Source: Linanthus parryae (lineage: Eukaryota; Streptophyta; Magnoliopsida; Ericales; Polemoniaceae). From it: DNA of 64,000 bases. A model generated the notes under the pieces. The model did not search any database. It saw only the letters and a list, made by a program, of their open reading frames with translations, and was not told the DNA's origin. The position numbers and the translations under genes were made by a program. The stretch lies in the NCBI GenBank assembly GCA_023055425.1, contig JALGPY010000014.1:14778501-14842500 (forward strand), read 5' to 3'. Numbering within the stretch: position 1 is the stretch's first letter; the number at the start of each line of letters is the position of its first letter. This document shows positions 1 to 10,769 of the stretch, piece by piece.

Positions 1-488
1 TCTGGTGAGTTGGAGGTATTTTTGGTTTTGTTCAACTTCGGGGTGGGGTGTGTTTGATTTGGGTGTGGTCGCCGGTTTCTGGGAATTCCGTGGTGGAGGT
101 GTGGCGGTAGAGATATTGTGGGTTGTTTTTAGGTTGTAGAATCGGTGGGAGAAAGGGGAAGGATATGTTGGTACAGTTTGATTTGTGGCAAGTTGTGTTT
201 GATTTCAGTTGGACTTGGGTTTACAGTCACCGTAATCTGGGTTTATAGTAGCGGCAGTGGTGGTGGTGCGGCGGTGAAGATGATTGTATTCATATGTTCA
301 TATTTTTATCAATATGACAAATATACCCCTAAGAAAATGTTATCTAACAGAAAATTTTGGATGGAAATTGCCCAAGTTGTCGATTGTTTGCAATCAACAA
401 TTGGAGGTGGTAAAATGATGGTTTCGAAACTGGGAGTGGTAAGTGGATTATTACCCCATACTGAAAGTGGTTAATGTGTAATTGACCC
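1..488 (-). mobile_element. Terminal part of a Mutator-like (MULE) element, truncated by the window edge
   Basis: Read on the minus strand, the segment starts at 488 with GGGTCAATTACACATTAACC and continues through a 'cannot-be-missed' type end that mentions column-like phrases such as GGGGTAATAATCCACTTACC. This layout resembles the subterminal sequence of plant Mutator-like elements. The bases 489-497 (tttctacaa) would be one arm of the expected 9-bp target duplication, but the other arm lies outside the window and cannot be tested. The interior (1-350) is GT-rich with no supported gene. The call rests on resemblance of the terminus only. Confidence 0.35.
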
Positions 489-497
489 TTTCTACAA

Positions 498-960
498 TGT
501 AGGAAATTTTGGGGTGTTTAGAACGGGAATCAATTGACTGGGATATCTCTGAGTCGTGGGATCACTCTCAGATTAAAGTATTTCGGCGGTGTGTACGAAA
601 TCTCTAATCGGATAAAACAGAGACTGTAGCAAGAACCAATATGGTGTTTTCTATGGAATCCGAACTCACAGGTTCTCTCTGTGTTTCTGAATTCGACCAA
701 AACTGACAAAGTAGAGAGGGAGACAAGGCGGTTAATCTGGCGGTTACAACCGCCAGATTTCAGTCCGTTTTTTAACGAAAAATTAATTCCGAGACGTTTT
801 TTGTGAAGCAATAAATCGTCCGAATCCAATTTTTCGACCGCCGCCAGGGGCGTTGCCCCCGGACCCCCACAGTCGTTCGCGAGTTCGTTACCCAAGATAT
901 TAGCATAGTTCTGTGCACGCGTGTACTCCACACCTCCTAACGTGTACAACGTATATGCCA
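498..960 (-). repeat. LTR-like degenerate fragment
   Basis: On the minus strand this stretch begins TGGCATATACG and ends CCCCAAAATTTCCTACA. In the middle it has the palindromic GC-rich motif GGTCCGGGGGC-aac-GCCCC that recurs in LTRs of plant Copia elements, plus a short inverted repeat CTGGCGGTT/AACCGCCAG (near 740-760). No matching target duplication is visible at the edges I propose. A solo LTR is the best guess, but the boundaries are uncertain. Confidence 0.25.
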
Positions 961-999
961 ATGTCTACTTTGGTCGTAAGTAAATCCAATTACACAAAT

Positions 1000-1163
1000 G
1001 GCCGATGACACTAAAATCACCAACATACAATGCCTCCATAAGATTTCTAACATCTCTCACAGTCATTTTGGCGAACATCTTGTGGGCATACCCACTTTAC
1101 ACTTGGGTAGACAAAGCAGCCAGCAAAGAAGTAGATACATCTGCTCCAACATCATAATTTTTT
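1000..1163 (-). pseudogene. Possible pentatricopeptide-repeat (PPR) gene fragment
   Basis: The minus strand encodes a stretch reading DVGADV...LLAALST, then after an in-frame stop YAHKMFAKMTVRDV. This resembles one plant PPR helix pair (pattern DV-x-x-x-AL-x-x-MY-x-K-x-G-x-x-x-x-A-x-K-x-F-x-x-M-x-x-RDV). It is about 50 codons long, contains a stop and has no flanking repeats, so at most it is a relic. Similarity is judged by eye, and a chance resemblance is possible. Confidence 0.25.
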
Positions 1164-1371
1164 TAAAGAAAAGACTTCATTGAAGATGGAGAAAACGGTA
1201 ACGGGTACTCTTATAATCTGAGATGCAACAACTGAATGATACACCGACGGGTAAAGACCGAACTTTTTTTGATCGTACTTGCTTCGGGAGGCTGTCAATG
1301 GCATTGAGATTGCGTGAAATGGAGAGTGATTTGAGTTTGGCCTGGTAGTAGGTGTTGTGAGTGTGCAAAAA

Positions 1372-1384
1372 TTGAAGAAACCCA
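1372..1384 (+). repeat. Left target-site duplication of the LINE
   Basis: TTGAAGAAACCCA at 1372-1384 is repeated exactly at 22360-22372, immediately after the short A-run that ends the LINE. With the adjoining A's the match is longer. A 13-bp direct repeat with an A-tail on one side is the signature of target-primed reverse transcription. Confidence 0.9.
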
Positions 1385-1430
1385 CAGCGATAAAACAATT
1401 AACCAACAATTCTCGCAAAATTCTCTCTCT

Positions 1431-2968
1431 ATGAGCGACAGTTATAATTTCACGTTTCCTTCTCTTTCGCCGGAGAATTCTGTTGGATCTCCGGCGACCT
1501 TCGTTCTCAACCAATCGAACTTTAAGCGGCGGTTTGTAGCTGGATCTGACGCTGCTGAAGAAGATGATTCGATCACTGGAAACCGTTCGTTCCGAGAAAA
1601 TCTGCAGCGCTCTGCTCCGGGGATTTACGTGGCGGAAGATCCAATTCCAGTGGACGGCGAGGCAGTGGAAAAGACCGGAGTTCGTTCGGAGATCAGGTCC
1701 GACAGTAGGATTTGTGTTTCCATCACCGGTTCAGCTCTCCAGAAGCTCCATCATCCATGGAGTCGAGCTCTAATTATCAGAGTGCTGGGTAAGGAGCCTC
1801 ACTATGGCTTACTTCATGATCGTCTCACTGCACAATGGAAGTTACAACTAGGGTTTGAGCTCACAGATCTAGCTAATGGTTGTTATTGTGTGCGTTTCTT
1901 TTGCCGAGAGGATTATGAGAGAGTTCTTCTGAACGACCCTTGGATGGTTCAGGGCAAGTATCTTACGGTTCAGCGTTGGACGCCGCACTTCGATCCATTT
2001 GCGCCAGGGGTTAGATCGACGCCGATTTGGATCCGTTTGAAGGGGCTCCCCGTGGAGTATTTTGAAGAAGGAACGCTAATGGATGTTGGAGCGAACTTTG
2101 GAACATCAATTAAGGTGGATTGGAATACAATTGCAGCTTCACGGGGCAAGTATGCTGGATTTGTGTCGAGGTTGATCTCCGGCGAAGTCTCGTCCCGTCG
2201 ATTTGGGTCAATGAGAAGATGATACCGGTCGAGTATGAAGGCCTGGGCTTAATTTGCTTCGAGTGTGGAGTTTACGGTCATCGGAGGGAAGACTGCTCTC
2301 AGAACACTACGGCGGTACCGGAGAATCTGCATGATAATAGGATGGAGGTTGATTTGCCGACGGCATCTGCTGTGTCGCCGGAGGTGCCTAACCAGGTGGC
2401 GGAGCCGGAGCCGGAGAAGGAGGTGGGGTTTGGCCCTTGGATGATTGCGACCCATAAGCCGAAAAAGAATCAGAACCGTCCACGTGGAAAGCAGAAGGGT
2501 AAGGAAGCTGTAGGTGCTACAGTTGATCATAATCCGTTTTCGTCTCTTCATTCGGTTGGTGAGGTGTTTGAAATTGGTGCTTCCGGTAGCACTGGATCCA
2601 AGCGAGCTCGTACCCCACCGGTAAATGACGTGGCTAAGACGGGTCGTTCACCAGCTAACCAGTACTCGACACATGGCGGGTCGGGTAGAGGAGGTGCGGG
2701 TGGGCCCCCAGCTAAGAAGACAAGTCAATTGAAAGGGGGGAATTCAGTAAACCCTAATTTCCGTTCTCCGTTGGGTTCAATTGATGGGAATCGATCGTTT
2801 GGAAAGGATGTTTCCAATTCGAACATGGTGTTCTAGTTTGGCAGGATGGATTCAGAGCAGAATTCGCTGTCGAATAATCAAGGTCCTAAGTCAATTTTGA
2901 CAAAGCAGGGTTTAGTCCCGAATAGACAAACATTGTCGATTGATCGGCCTTCTCCTTCACGTGCTTAA
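1431..2968 (+). pseudogene. LINE ORF1 (DUF4283 plus CCHC zinc knuckle), frameshifted
   Basis: Nucleic-acid-binding ORF1 protein of plant L1 elements, which coats the LINE RNA. The first frame (1431-2222) begins MSDSYNFTFPSL and holds a DUF4283-like domain around residues 95-190 (ALIIRVLGK, YCVRFFCREDYERVL, PWMVQGKYLTVQRW). A frameshift near 2150-2200 moves the reading to the frame ending at 2836. There the knuckle CFECGVYGHRREDC (C-x2-C-x4-H-x4-C) lies near 2260, followed by a Pro/Lys/Gly-rich tail. A TAG at 2834-2836 stops that frame, but the same frame stays open from 2837 to a TAA at 2966-2968. The TAG may therefore be a mutation, or the original end. The TAA overlaps the ORF2 ATG. Confidence 0.85.
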
Positions 2969-4690
2969 TGAAGATCCTTTCTTGGAATTGCAGAGAGATT
3001 GGAAATAAAGCAACGGTAAGATCTCTTGTTGATCTTTGCGTCTATTATAAGAATTCTATCTTGGTGATTATGGAACCTAGGGTTAGCAGTAGTTATGCTG
3101 CAAATATCACACGAAGAACTCGGTTTGATAGGAGTTATTTTGTGGAGGCCAGAAGTTTTTCTGGGGGAATTTGGCTTTTCTGGGATAGTAGAGAGGTCGA
3201 TTTGACAGTTTTGTCAGCTACTAGTCAATGCATTACTGGCATTGTGCAAATGCAGGATGGTATTTTGTGGTTGTTTACAGCTGTTTATGCCAGTCCTTTG
3301 GCAGTTAAAAGGGAGGAGCTATGGTCTCATTTACAGGAGATTCATAGTACTCATAGCCTTCCTTGGATGCTGCTTGGTGATTTTAACCAAGTGCTCACAA
3401 ATTCTGAAAAAGGGGAGGGAGATTGGTTTGCCAAAGAAAGAGTGTTGCTTTGTGGGATTGTCTAAACTTTTGCTGTTTGCAGGACTTAGGCTTCTCTGGC
3501 CCAGCCTTTACTTGGTCTAATTCTCAAGAAGGAAGAATTATAAGGCAAAGATTGGATAGGGGTTTTTGCAATAACAGATGGAGATTGTGTTTTTCTGAGG
3601 CTCTTGTTAAGCATGTAGTGAGGGTGAAATCTGATCATCACCCAATTCTTGTTGATCTGTTGGGCATTCCTATACCAGCTCCTCATCTTAAACCTTTTAG
3701 GATGGAGGCCGCTTGGTTTTTGGATCCCACCTTCAAACTTTTAGTTGAGAAACATTGGAATTCTAGCACTCATTTTGCTAGTATGGTTTCTCATTTCACT
3801 TTGGAGGCTAAACAATGGAATCTAGAAGTGTTTGGGAATATTTTTGAGAAGAAGAGAAGGTTGAGAGCCAGACTGTTGGGAATTCAGAAGGCTATTGCAG
3901 TGAAGGAGAACACTTTCTTAACTCAACTTGAGATCTCTTTGCAGGATCAATTAAATTCAGTTCTGCTTCAGGAAGAATTGTTCTGGTTTCAAAAGGCCAG
4001 ATTAAATAAATTGTTACTTGGTGATAAAAATACTAGGTATTTTCATATCACTACAGTGATTAGGAGGAGAAGGAACAAGATAGCTCTCATAAAGCTGGCC
4101 TCTGGTGAGTGGTGTGATGATATTAATCAGCTTAAGGAGGAGGTTACTTCTCATTTTAAGCTTCTCTTTACTGATTCAAATCCTGGGTTGAGTGATCAAT
4201 TTCATTGGGAAGGTGGCTGTCTTTCTAGCAGTCACATTGCTTGTCTGCTCTCTCCAGTGAATCATGAAGAGATCAAGAAGGTGATCTTTGATATGGGTTC
4301 TTATAAGAGCCCTGGTGCTGATGGTCTGCCTCCTATTTTTTATCAGCATCACTGGAATCTAATTCAGTCTACAGTTTATGGTATGGTGAAGGAGGCTATC
4401 AATTCTGGTAAGCTTCCGATTGGCATAAATGACACTTTGTTGGCTTTGATTCCTAAAGTGGACAGTCGTACCTCTTTTGCCCAGCTGAGACCCATTAGTC
4501 TCTGCAATGTGACTTTGAAGATTATAACCAAGTTCCTTACTCATAGGCTTAGGCCTTTTCTGCAAGATTTGATTCACCCCTTCCAATTCAGTTTTTTGAA
4601 AGGAAGAGCTGCTTCAGAAAATATTATGTTAGCCCAGGAGGTTATTCATTGTATGCAGCACAAGAAGGGTAAGAAAGGTACTTTAGCTAT
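2968..4690 (+). pseudogene. LINE ORF2, 5' part: endonuclease and N-terminal reverse transcriptase
   Basis: ORF2 supplies the nicking endonuclease and the reverse transcriptase of the LINE. It opens with MKILSWNCREIGNK, the first motif of the APE-type endonuclease. LLGDFNQVL (around 3375) and the SDHHPIL motif (around 3633) follow, giving the usual catalytic order. A frameshift between about 3425 and 3445 separates the two halves of the endonuclease. The reverse transcriptase then starts with GDKNTRYFH, KSPGADGLPP and LRPISLCNVTLKI, and breaks off at TLAI (4690) where the Gypsy LTR begins. The reading continues in frame at 19963. The reader should join the two pieces when annotating the element. 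Confidence 0.9.
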
Positions 4691-5316
4691 TGTGCGCGAG
4701 AGATTCCGGCAGGGAGACCTCCGTGTGCACCGTGTGTAGTGGATCAAGGATCGCACAGGAAGAGTAGGGGTGTGTGTAGGGAGAAAGGAAGTCAGTAGCA
4801 ATGTCTGAGAGAGAGACAGAGGTTTGGCAGAGCTTCCGCGTATGGCAGTGTGTTCTCTTTTGTATGGAAAGGTTGATGATCTATATATACTGGAGATAGT
4901 GACCGTTGTAGTGTGGTTAATGCGCCCATTAATGGCGGCTTAATTAGCTTAACCATAACGGCACGTTCGTCCGAGTATATAGGAACCGTTATAGCACGTG
5001 GTGCGCGAATACCGGAACCGTTACGAGGTTGACCGGGTTTGACCGGATTGACCGGGTCTAGGGAGCTCGTGCCATAGATCTCTCAAAACAGTTACTAAAG
5101 GTCGCGTGCGGGCTTGACTCGCACGCGACAGGGCTTACTCTAGCCTCCAAACCACTAAGTCCCTACAAGTCCCGTGCGGTGGTATGCGAGGGCTCTGTCT
5201 CGCAGCCCCCACATGGATCAGCTCGGCTGGTGATCCAGTGTGTATGGAGCACAATATGGTGTGCTGGATGGCTGCCACGTGGCCAAGATCTGTCATGTCA
5301 GAAAGCAGTATCTACA
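4691..5316 (-). repeat. 3' LTR of Gypsy copy 1
   Basis: 626 bp, ends TG...CA on the plus strand (TGTGCGCGAG to TATCTACA) and pairs with 19332-19957. It differs from the partner in about four positions (one near 4785 and three clustered near 4896-4905). It holds a TATATATA stretch near 4883. The 5-bp duplication GCTAT precedes it. Confidence 0.95.
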
Positions 5317-5335
5317 TTAGCCCCCTTTCTGCGCG
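5317..5335 (-). other. Polypurine tract of Gypsy copy 1
   Basis: On the minus strand the sequence GCAGAAAGGGGGCTAA abuts the 3' LTR. A purine tract just upstream of the 3' LTR primes plus-strand DNA synthesis. Its position confirms that the element reads right to left. The same tract is conserved in copy 2 at 40474-40492. Confidence 0.8.
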
Positions 5336-6012
5336 TGAAGACTCATAGCCGTATAGACTTCCATGCGCGGAAACCAACATACGCGTCGCCGCCACGCACC
5401 AATTCAAATACGGGTAAGTTCAGCCCCCGTGTGTGTCATTATGACCTAAAACCCCTAGAGTCGTGCCGTCTGACCTTTAGGGTTTTAGGCGTGACGTCAG
5501 CTTGTCCTGTGATTGCGCGATTCGACGGTGACGGTTGCGATTCGACTATCGAAAGGACGCAACCCTTCATTGTTTTGGATAAATACCTTGTATCCCCCAT
5601 TATTGCAAAGCATCACTTCTTTCTCTTAAAGTGAATGGTACCCGGAGATCTTCGAGAGCAGATCCAGATAATCAATCACCAGTTCAGAACTGCAAATCGT
5701 ATTCTTCAATTGTGCATATCCAAGCAGGCTTCAAGAAAACAAGGTTGGCCTCGTTTACTTTTGATTTAAAATACCAGTGTTTGCCTTGAACTGCGTTGAA
5801 TCTGTAAACCCATGAAATCTGTGAAGAGGCTTTGATCTTTGAACCCGCTTCGTTTTAATCTTTCAACAATATTGGATCTTGCAACTCCCCGATTTCTGAA
5901 ATCGATACCGGAACTGCTCGTCTTCCTTTGCATAGATCTTGAATCCCAAAATTCAAACTGAAGTGTGGTATTTCTCCCCCCTTTTTTTTTTTTTTTTTGC
6001 TCTTTCGCAGGA
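5336..6012 (+). promoter_or_regulatory. Leader and probable promoter of the antisense PMD gene, with a 5'-UTR intron
   Basis: No gene lies here, but the segment is conserved in copy 2 (40493-41219). A TATA-like GGATAAATAC sits at about 5578-5587. A pyrimidine-rich run ends in TTTCGCAG at 6010, two bases before the PMD start codon, which looks like a 3' splice site. Copy 2 has the equivalent TTCCACAG. A candidate donor AAG|GTTGGCC near 5743 is also conserved. The first intron would then lie wholly in the leader. Transcript ends are inferred, not seen. Confidence 0.5.
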
Positions 6013-9000
6013 ATGGCCAAGACAAGAGTAACCAGACCCGTCAAGGAAGATGAAGAGATATCCGACCTTCCGCAGGCCTTGTGGCGAAAAGCCCCCTTTT
6101 TAGGCGGCAAAGATTTTTACCATGCGAGGGTAAAGGCGAAGAGGATGCCTGATCCTGTTCCAGTTGAGCGATTGCTGACGTTGACTCGCCCAGTTAACTC
6201 AGCCCTGCTCGAGTGGGTTGGTTCCGAGGATGTAGTTCGATTGGGGATCGAAAACGGGCACTTCCCATATACTGTGATTTCTACTCAGGCGTTCGTCCAG
6301 AAATTGGACTATATGGATGAGTGGATTGACCACGTGTTGGATCATCACGCCGAGACTCTTAATGAAGCCGGCGTATACTTTGCTATCCATGCTATGAAGG
6401 GTGCTGCTGTGAAGTTGGATCAGTCCATGCTTCTAGACCTTCTGTCCCGTTACTCGCCTGCGACTCATACGTTCCATTTTGCTGAGTTCGAGGCTGCCCC
6501 GACACTCGAGGACGTGCAAATGCTGTACGAGCTTTCCCCTATGGGCGAGGTAGACCCTCTGACTCCCTTGAGGACATCTGCGGAGATTGCCTTGTACACG
6601 CAGATGGAGGAATGCCTAGCAGAGGTGAAGAAAATTTCCACTAGGTGGACTACTACGAAGCCTCTTCCGAATTGGCAGTTGGTCGATACGTGTGCGAAGA
6701 ATACCTGGAACAAATGGTTGCAGTACTTCTTCCGAGTCTATGCGAACAGCAGCATTACTAAGAAGCTTCTGAACGAGGACCCGGAGGCCGAGAATTACGT
6801 AGAGGGCAAGGGCTACCATTTGACCCTTTGTGCTTTTCTCTGTGCCTGGCTGTCAAGGTATCTGATTGATGGTCACCCCCATGATGGAGTCTTCTACCAT
6901 GTGTTGCCGCTTGCTGTGAGGCTCGCTCTTGGCCAGAGAGTCGCACTCGGACCCTTGGTTTTGGGCACGCTGTACTATAGGCTTGACCAGCTGGTTCTGG
7001 CTATGAGGGAGTCGCGTGGCCGCCTCGATGTGCTGACTTTTGTCAATATTTCCTTTTTGACAATGTGGGTTTTCGAGCGCTGGCCGTCTTATGCCCCAAC
7101 TGCTCTCCAACTTGATAAGTGGTGTCCCCCAGGCGAGACAGAAGCGCGCAACAGCGGAAGAGCTGCGAGATAGTTCGGAACAGGCAACACCAAGTGCGTT
7201 TGGAGTTCGATATGCGACAAACGGAAGGAGTTTACTGCCAGGCCCTATGCCACGCGTATTGAGAATGTGAGATGGTTTCCAAAGCTGTACCCCTCTAAAG
7301 GCATGGTCTTTTCAGAAGAGCTTCTCTTTGAAAGGGGACCTCATTTCCATGAGCGCTACCGCGAGTTCTTTTGCTGGTGTCTGCGAGGTTCCATTCCTGC
7401 CCTCGCAGAGCACATTCGTGAGCTCGCGCCGAGGTATGAGAAGATCACCGTGGACGTTGACCCCACTAGAGTTTCTCCTCAGTTTGGTTTTGATGCGGTG
7501 GCCCCATCAATCTGGCCCCAGTCCATTGTCAGAGGATGCTACAAGCGCTTGCTAACAAAGGAGTGCGAGACGGTTTTCATGAACAATCTTCCTTTTGAGC
7601 AGCCTGCGGGAACCCGCGAGGGTGGTTGTTCCCAGAACTGGCTCGCATACTGGGTTGCCCAGCGAACGAAGATCGAGACAGAGTCGGCCGCGCAGCCGGG
7701 TAAAGCTCCCTTGATCAAAAGAAATTCTTTTCCATTTCGCCCCACTTGCAGTCTGAGCGAGTCTGAGTATGGTTGCTACTCACTGTGGGACCGTGAGAAC
7801 CATTTGTGCCCTGATTTCATTTTGAAGGAGCAGGTCGCCGCAATCAAGAAGGGCGACGCGCAAGTCGTCAGATACAGCAAGGCTTTTGCTGAGGTAAGCA
7901 ATTTCTTCGCATGTGTTAAGTTTTCTCGATTTCCTTGTGCTGACACTATTATTCTGTACTGTTGTAGTGTCATGTGCGGAGATTCGCAGCTGGTGATCGC
8001 TCCAAGTCACTGGTCAACACCATTGTTGCCACCAGAAGACAAAAGCAGCCGTTCCGGCTTTCATGGAGGATGGACGCTGAGGTTGAAACAAAGGTTCGCG
8101 CAGTCATGAATGTTTTTGCTGACTCGCTGATAGACAATCCTCCAGCTTCGTCTCCTCCCAGAGATGACCCGTCTCCTCCAGCGACTGCGGCGCCGAGAGT
8201 GAAGAGGCCTAGGCAAAAAGGGAATTACGATTTCTTCCCCTAGAAGCGCTCCAGCTTCTCCTCCAGTGAGGTCCCTTTCTATCAAGGACAAAGGCAAAGG
8301 TCGCATGCCCAGCAAAGTGCGGAAAGAGCTCGCAATTGAGTCTTTCGTTCCCTTCGATCAAGAGGGAGAGGAAGAGAGGCAGGAGCCCCAAGCAAGTGAT
8401 GAAGAAGAAGAAGCAACAGTTGTAATGCATGAGGAAGAATCAGGAGGTACCTCCGTCGCATTTTCTTCCTTGTCATCGTAACTTCTTTGCACTTTCTTTT
8501 CTTTGAACAATTCGTGTATTCGCAGATGATGATGAGACCGTTGGTGGCCTCGCGGCCAAAAGACAAAAGAGAGATGCCCCTTCTGGCATTTCAGATGAGC
8601 CCATAAGCGAGGACGTTCTTGCTGAGTCCCGAAAGACAGCCGCGGAGGCTGCTGAGAGAAGAAGGCGGCGAGAGGAAGAGGAGCTCGAGCGTGTGAAGCG
8701 GAGCCTCGAAGAGCAGCATGTTGACGACTTAGTGCGTCCAGTTGGCGAGGAAGACGAACTTCCCGAAGAAGTGGCTCCTCATGTGGAGGAGGAAGATGAG
8801 GTTCCCGGAGAGGATGCAGCAGCACTAGAGCAAGTCCAAGCGGACTTCGAAGAGATCGCAGGCGGCGATAAAGGTGAGATCTTCAATCTCGCAGTAACTT
8901 ATAGAGATGTTATTGTGGGTGCGTTAAAGCATGGTGTGTCAAAGGCTGACATTCGCCGTTGGTTAGTAGGCAAATGCGGAGAACCCTCAGGTAATTATTT

Positions 9001-10302
9001 GAGTGATATGCACATACTAGGCTTTAGCCACTTGAGGCAGAATCATGACTGGTTTATTCGCACCTCAGGTCACGCTTCTCTTAAGGACCTGCTTAGTGAG
9101 GACACACTAATAGGGCATGGTTCCACGTCCTTAGTGTATGACGAGGATACCTCAATCCCACCTTCGCGTGGAGGTGCTTACTCTTAGCTTTAGTAAAGAT
9201 AGCGAAAATAACTTATAACACAAGTTACCTCATATCATCGCATTTAATGTCGCAGGTCGTGCTGAGGAACCTGCGCTGGAGCAGAGAAGCCAGTCTTCTG
9301 CGTCCTATGTTCCGATTCCGAGCTCCCATACCGAGAAGCCCGTCGCAGCTGCTGACCACACGGGTGGGCCTCGTGAGGACATCATCGAGCTTTCCGACGA
9401 TGCTGGCGCTGGCACTGTGTTGATGGATGAAGATGTCCATGCTAGTGCTGGGGTGGGAAGGACAAGTGCTGCTGATGTTCTCGCATCTGAGAGCGTCCTT
9501 CGCCAAGCGACTTCGACTGTCCCTTCGCCTCCGGCGACGACTGAGCCGGAGGCACCTATTCCTGCGTGGAGCATTTGGGGCTCGCAGGTTGGGAATGCAG
9601 TCGCAGCTGGTGCGGCCTACACTCTTCCTCCTGACTACGAGAGATTGGAGCTCGCAGCCGATAGGAGGGCTGTGGAGCGAGGGCAATCTTTGAACAACCC
9701 GACAGCCCGCATTCCTTCTCTTCATGAGATTCTGGAAGGAACTGGTAAGTAGAGCTTTACTGTTCGCACGTCGCATTATTCGCTTGCGAGTTTTGACATC
9801 ATAACTTATCTTTGACGTCTCCTCAGGTTTGAAGCAAACCGATGTAGACTGGGTGGTTCGAATGCGTCTCAGGTACCCTCGCTCGTTTGTGAGATCTCTG
9901 GAGATCGGGCCTTTTGACAGGAGGCTGTTCCTTACTGAAGCCATCTGGATACTGGAGCAGCTGTCTGCGGCTACGCCTGCGACCATTTCGGTCCAGAGTG
10001 CTGAATTGCTATGTGGCATGTGCCAAAACCTCGTGACCAAAGTCCAAGGCAGAATGGGCTTTAAGTTTCTTAAGGACAGAGTCACGCTGATTCGCGCGGC
10101 TGTAACTTTGAAACTCGGTCACCAGAATCTCGCAGCTGAGATGCAAAAGGTGGAGCAGCAGAAGCAAAGGGTTGATGAAGCTCTGAAGCTGTATCATGAG
10201 ATGAATGCCAGGTGCGAGCAATTGAAGCAAGAAGTGGAACAGGTGGAGAAGCTGAGCGAGCAGTTCGAGCCCCAAGACTCCTTAATCAAGAATTTGCTTT
10301 GA
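6013..10302 (+). pseudogene. Antisense PMD (plant mobile domain) gene of Gypsy copy 1, seven exons, disabled
   Basis: Exons: 6013-7893, 7968-8446, 8526-8873, 8895-8990, 9069-9173, 9256-9744 and 9827-10302. All introns are GT-AG and the boundaries match copy 2. Exon 1 encodes a plant mobile domain: THTFHFAEFEAAPTLEDV...LSPMGEV near residues 155-185, then YHLTLCAFLCAWLSRYL, LVLGTLYYRLD and MWVFERWPSYAP up to about residue 370. PMD proteins are relatives of MAIN/MAIL1 and also occur in plant transposons; their biochemical role is unclear. Exon 2 has a basic KRPRQKG stretch, exon 3 is strongly acidic, and exon 7 ends in a Gln/Glu/Lys coiled coil. Two lesions are visible: TAG at 7171-7173 where copy 2 has TGG, and an extra A at 8215-8219 that shifts exon 2. 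The gene runs opposite to gag-pol. Confidence 0.8.
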
Positions 10303-10740
10303 TTTTTCTGAGTCTTGAAAAATAGCAAGGAAATAGCTGAAACATTAATGTAACGTTTTGAAACATTAATGTAATGTTGCTAGGGTTTCTCCCCCTTTTT
10401 TTTTTTTTTAACAAGAAAAATGAATTTTCCCGTTTTGCCCTTTTCCGGGATTTGATTGGACATTTCTGTGCATATCCAATTATGACATCAGCAATTGATT
10501 CTCTGCTTGATTTTCGCGCTAATTTCTCGGTAGATAAGCACGCTTCCGTTGGGAAGTCCATCCGAATCATGACTATCCGTCATTTATTAGGATACGCAAC
10601 TGAATCGTTGTAGCCTTTAGTAGGGTAATTGATTGTTACCGCTTTTCAAGGCGTAAGTGATTGAACTTACCCTCTTTTTGAATTTTGCTGACTCATCTTA
10701 GGCAACCGAAGAGTCTGTACAGGGTCTATATAAACCCTGT
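10303..10740 (+). promoter_or_regulatory. Intergenic segment with TATA box inside an inverted repeat
   Basis: TATATAAA at 10727-10734 lies inside ACAGGGT...ACCCTGT (10719-10740), an inverted repeat that places the TATA box in its loop. Copy 2 keeps the TATA box (45950-45957) and most of the arms. The upstream part contains two copies of AAACATTAATGTAA (about 10340-10376), a T-run, and sequence 85-90 percent like copy 2. It follows the PMD stop codon and precedes a small ORF, so it looks like a second plus-strand promoter. Confidence 0.55.
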
Positions 10741-10769
10741 CTTTGATATTTGGGTTTTTCATCCCAAAG

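Noticed and set aside
145..474. Plus-strand open frame of 109 codons
   Set aside because: Low-complexity Gly/Val composition and overlap with the MULE-like terminus; no motif.
530..961. Minus-strand open frame of 143 codons
   Set aside because: Coincides with the LTR-like fragment; composition and ends fit a repeat better than a protein.
5179..5634. Plus-strand frame starting in the Gypsy LTR (also at 19820, 40336 and 54811)
   Set aside because: The same LTR-end frame appears at all four LTRs and runs into whatever follows; it reflects LTR sequence, not a gene.
8358..8825. Long minus-strand frames opposite PMD exons 2-3
   Set aside because: Shadows of a GA-rich acidic coding region.
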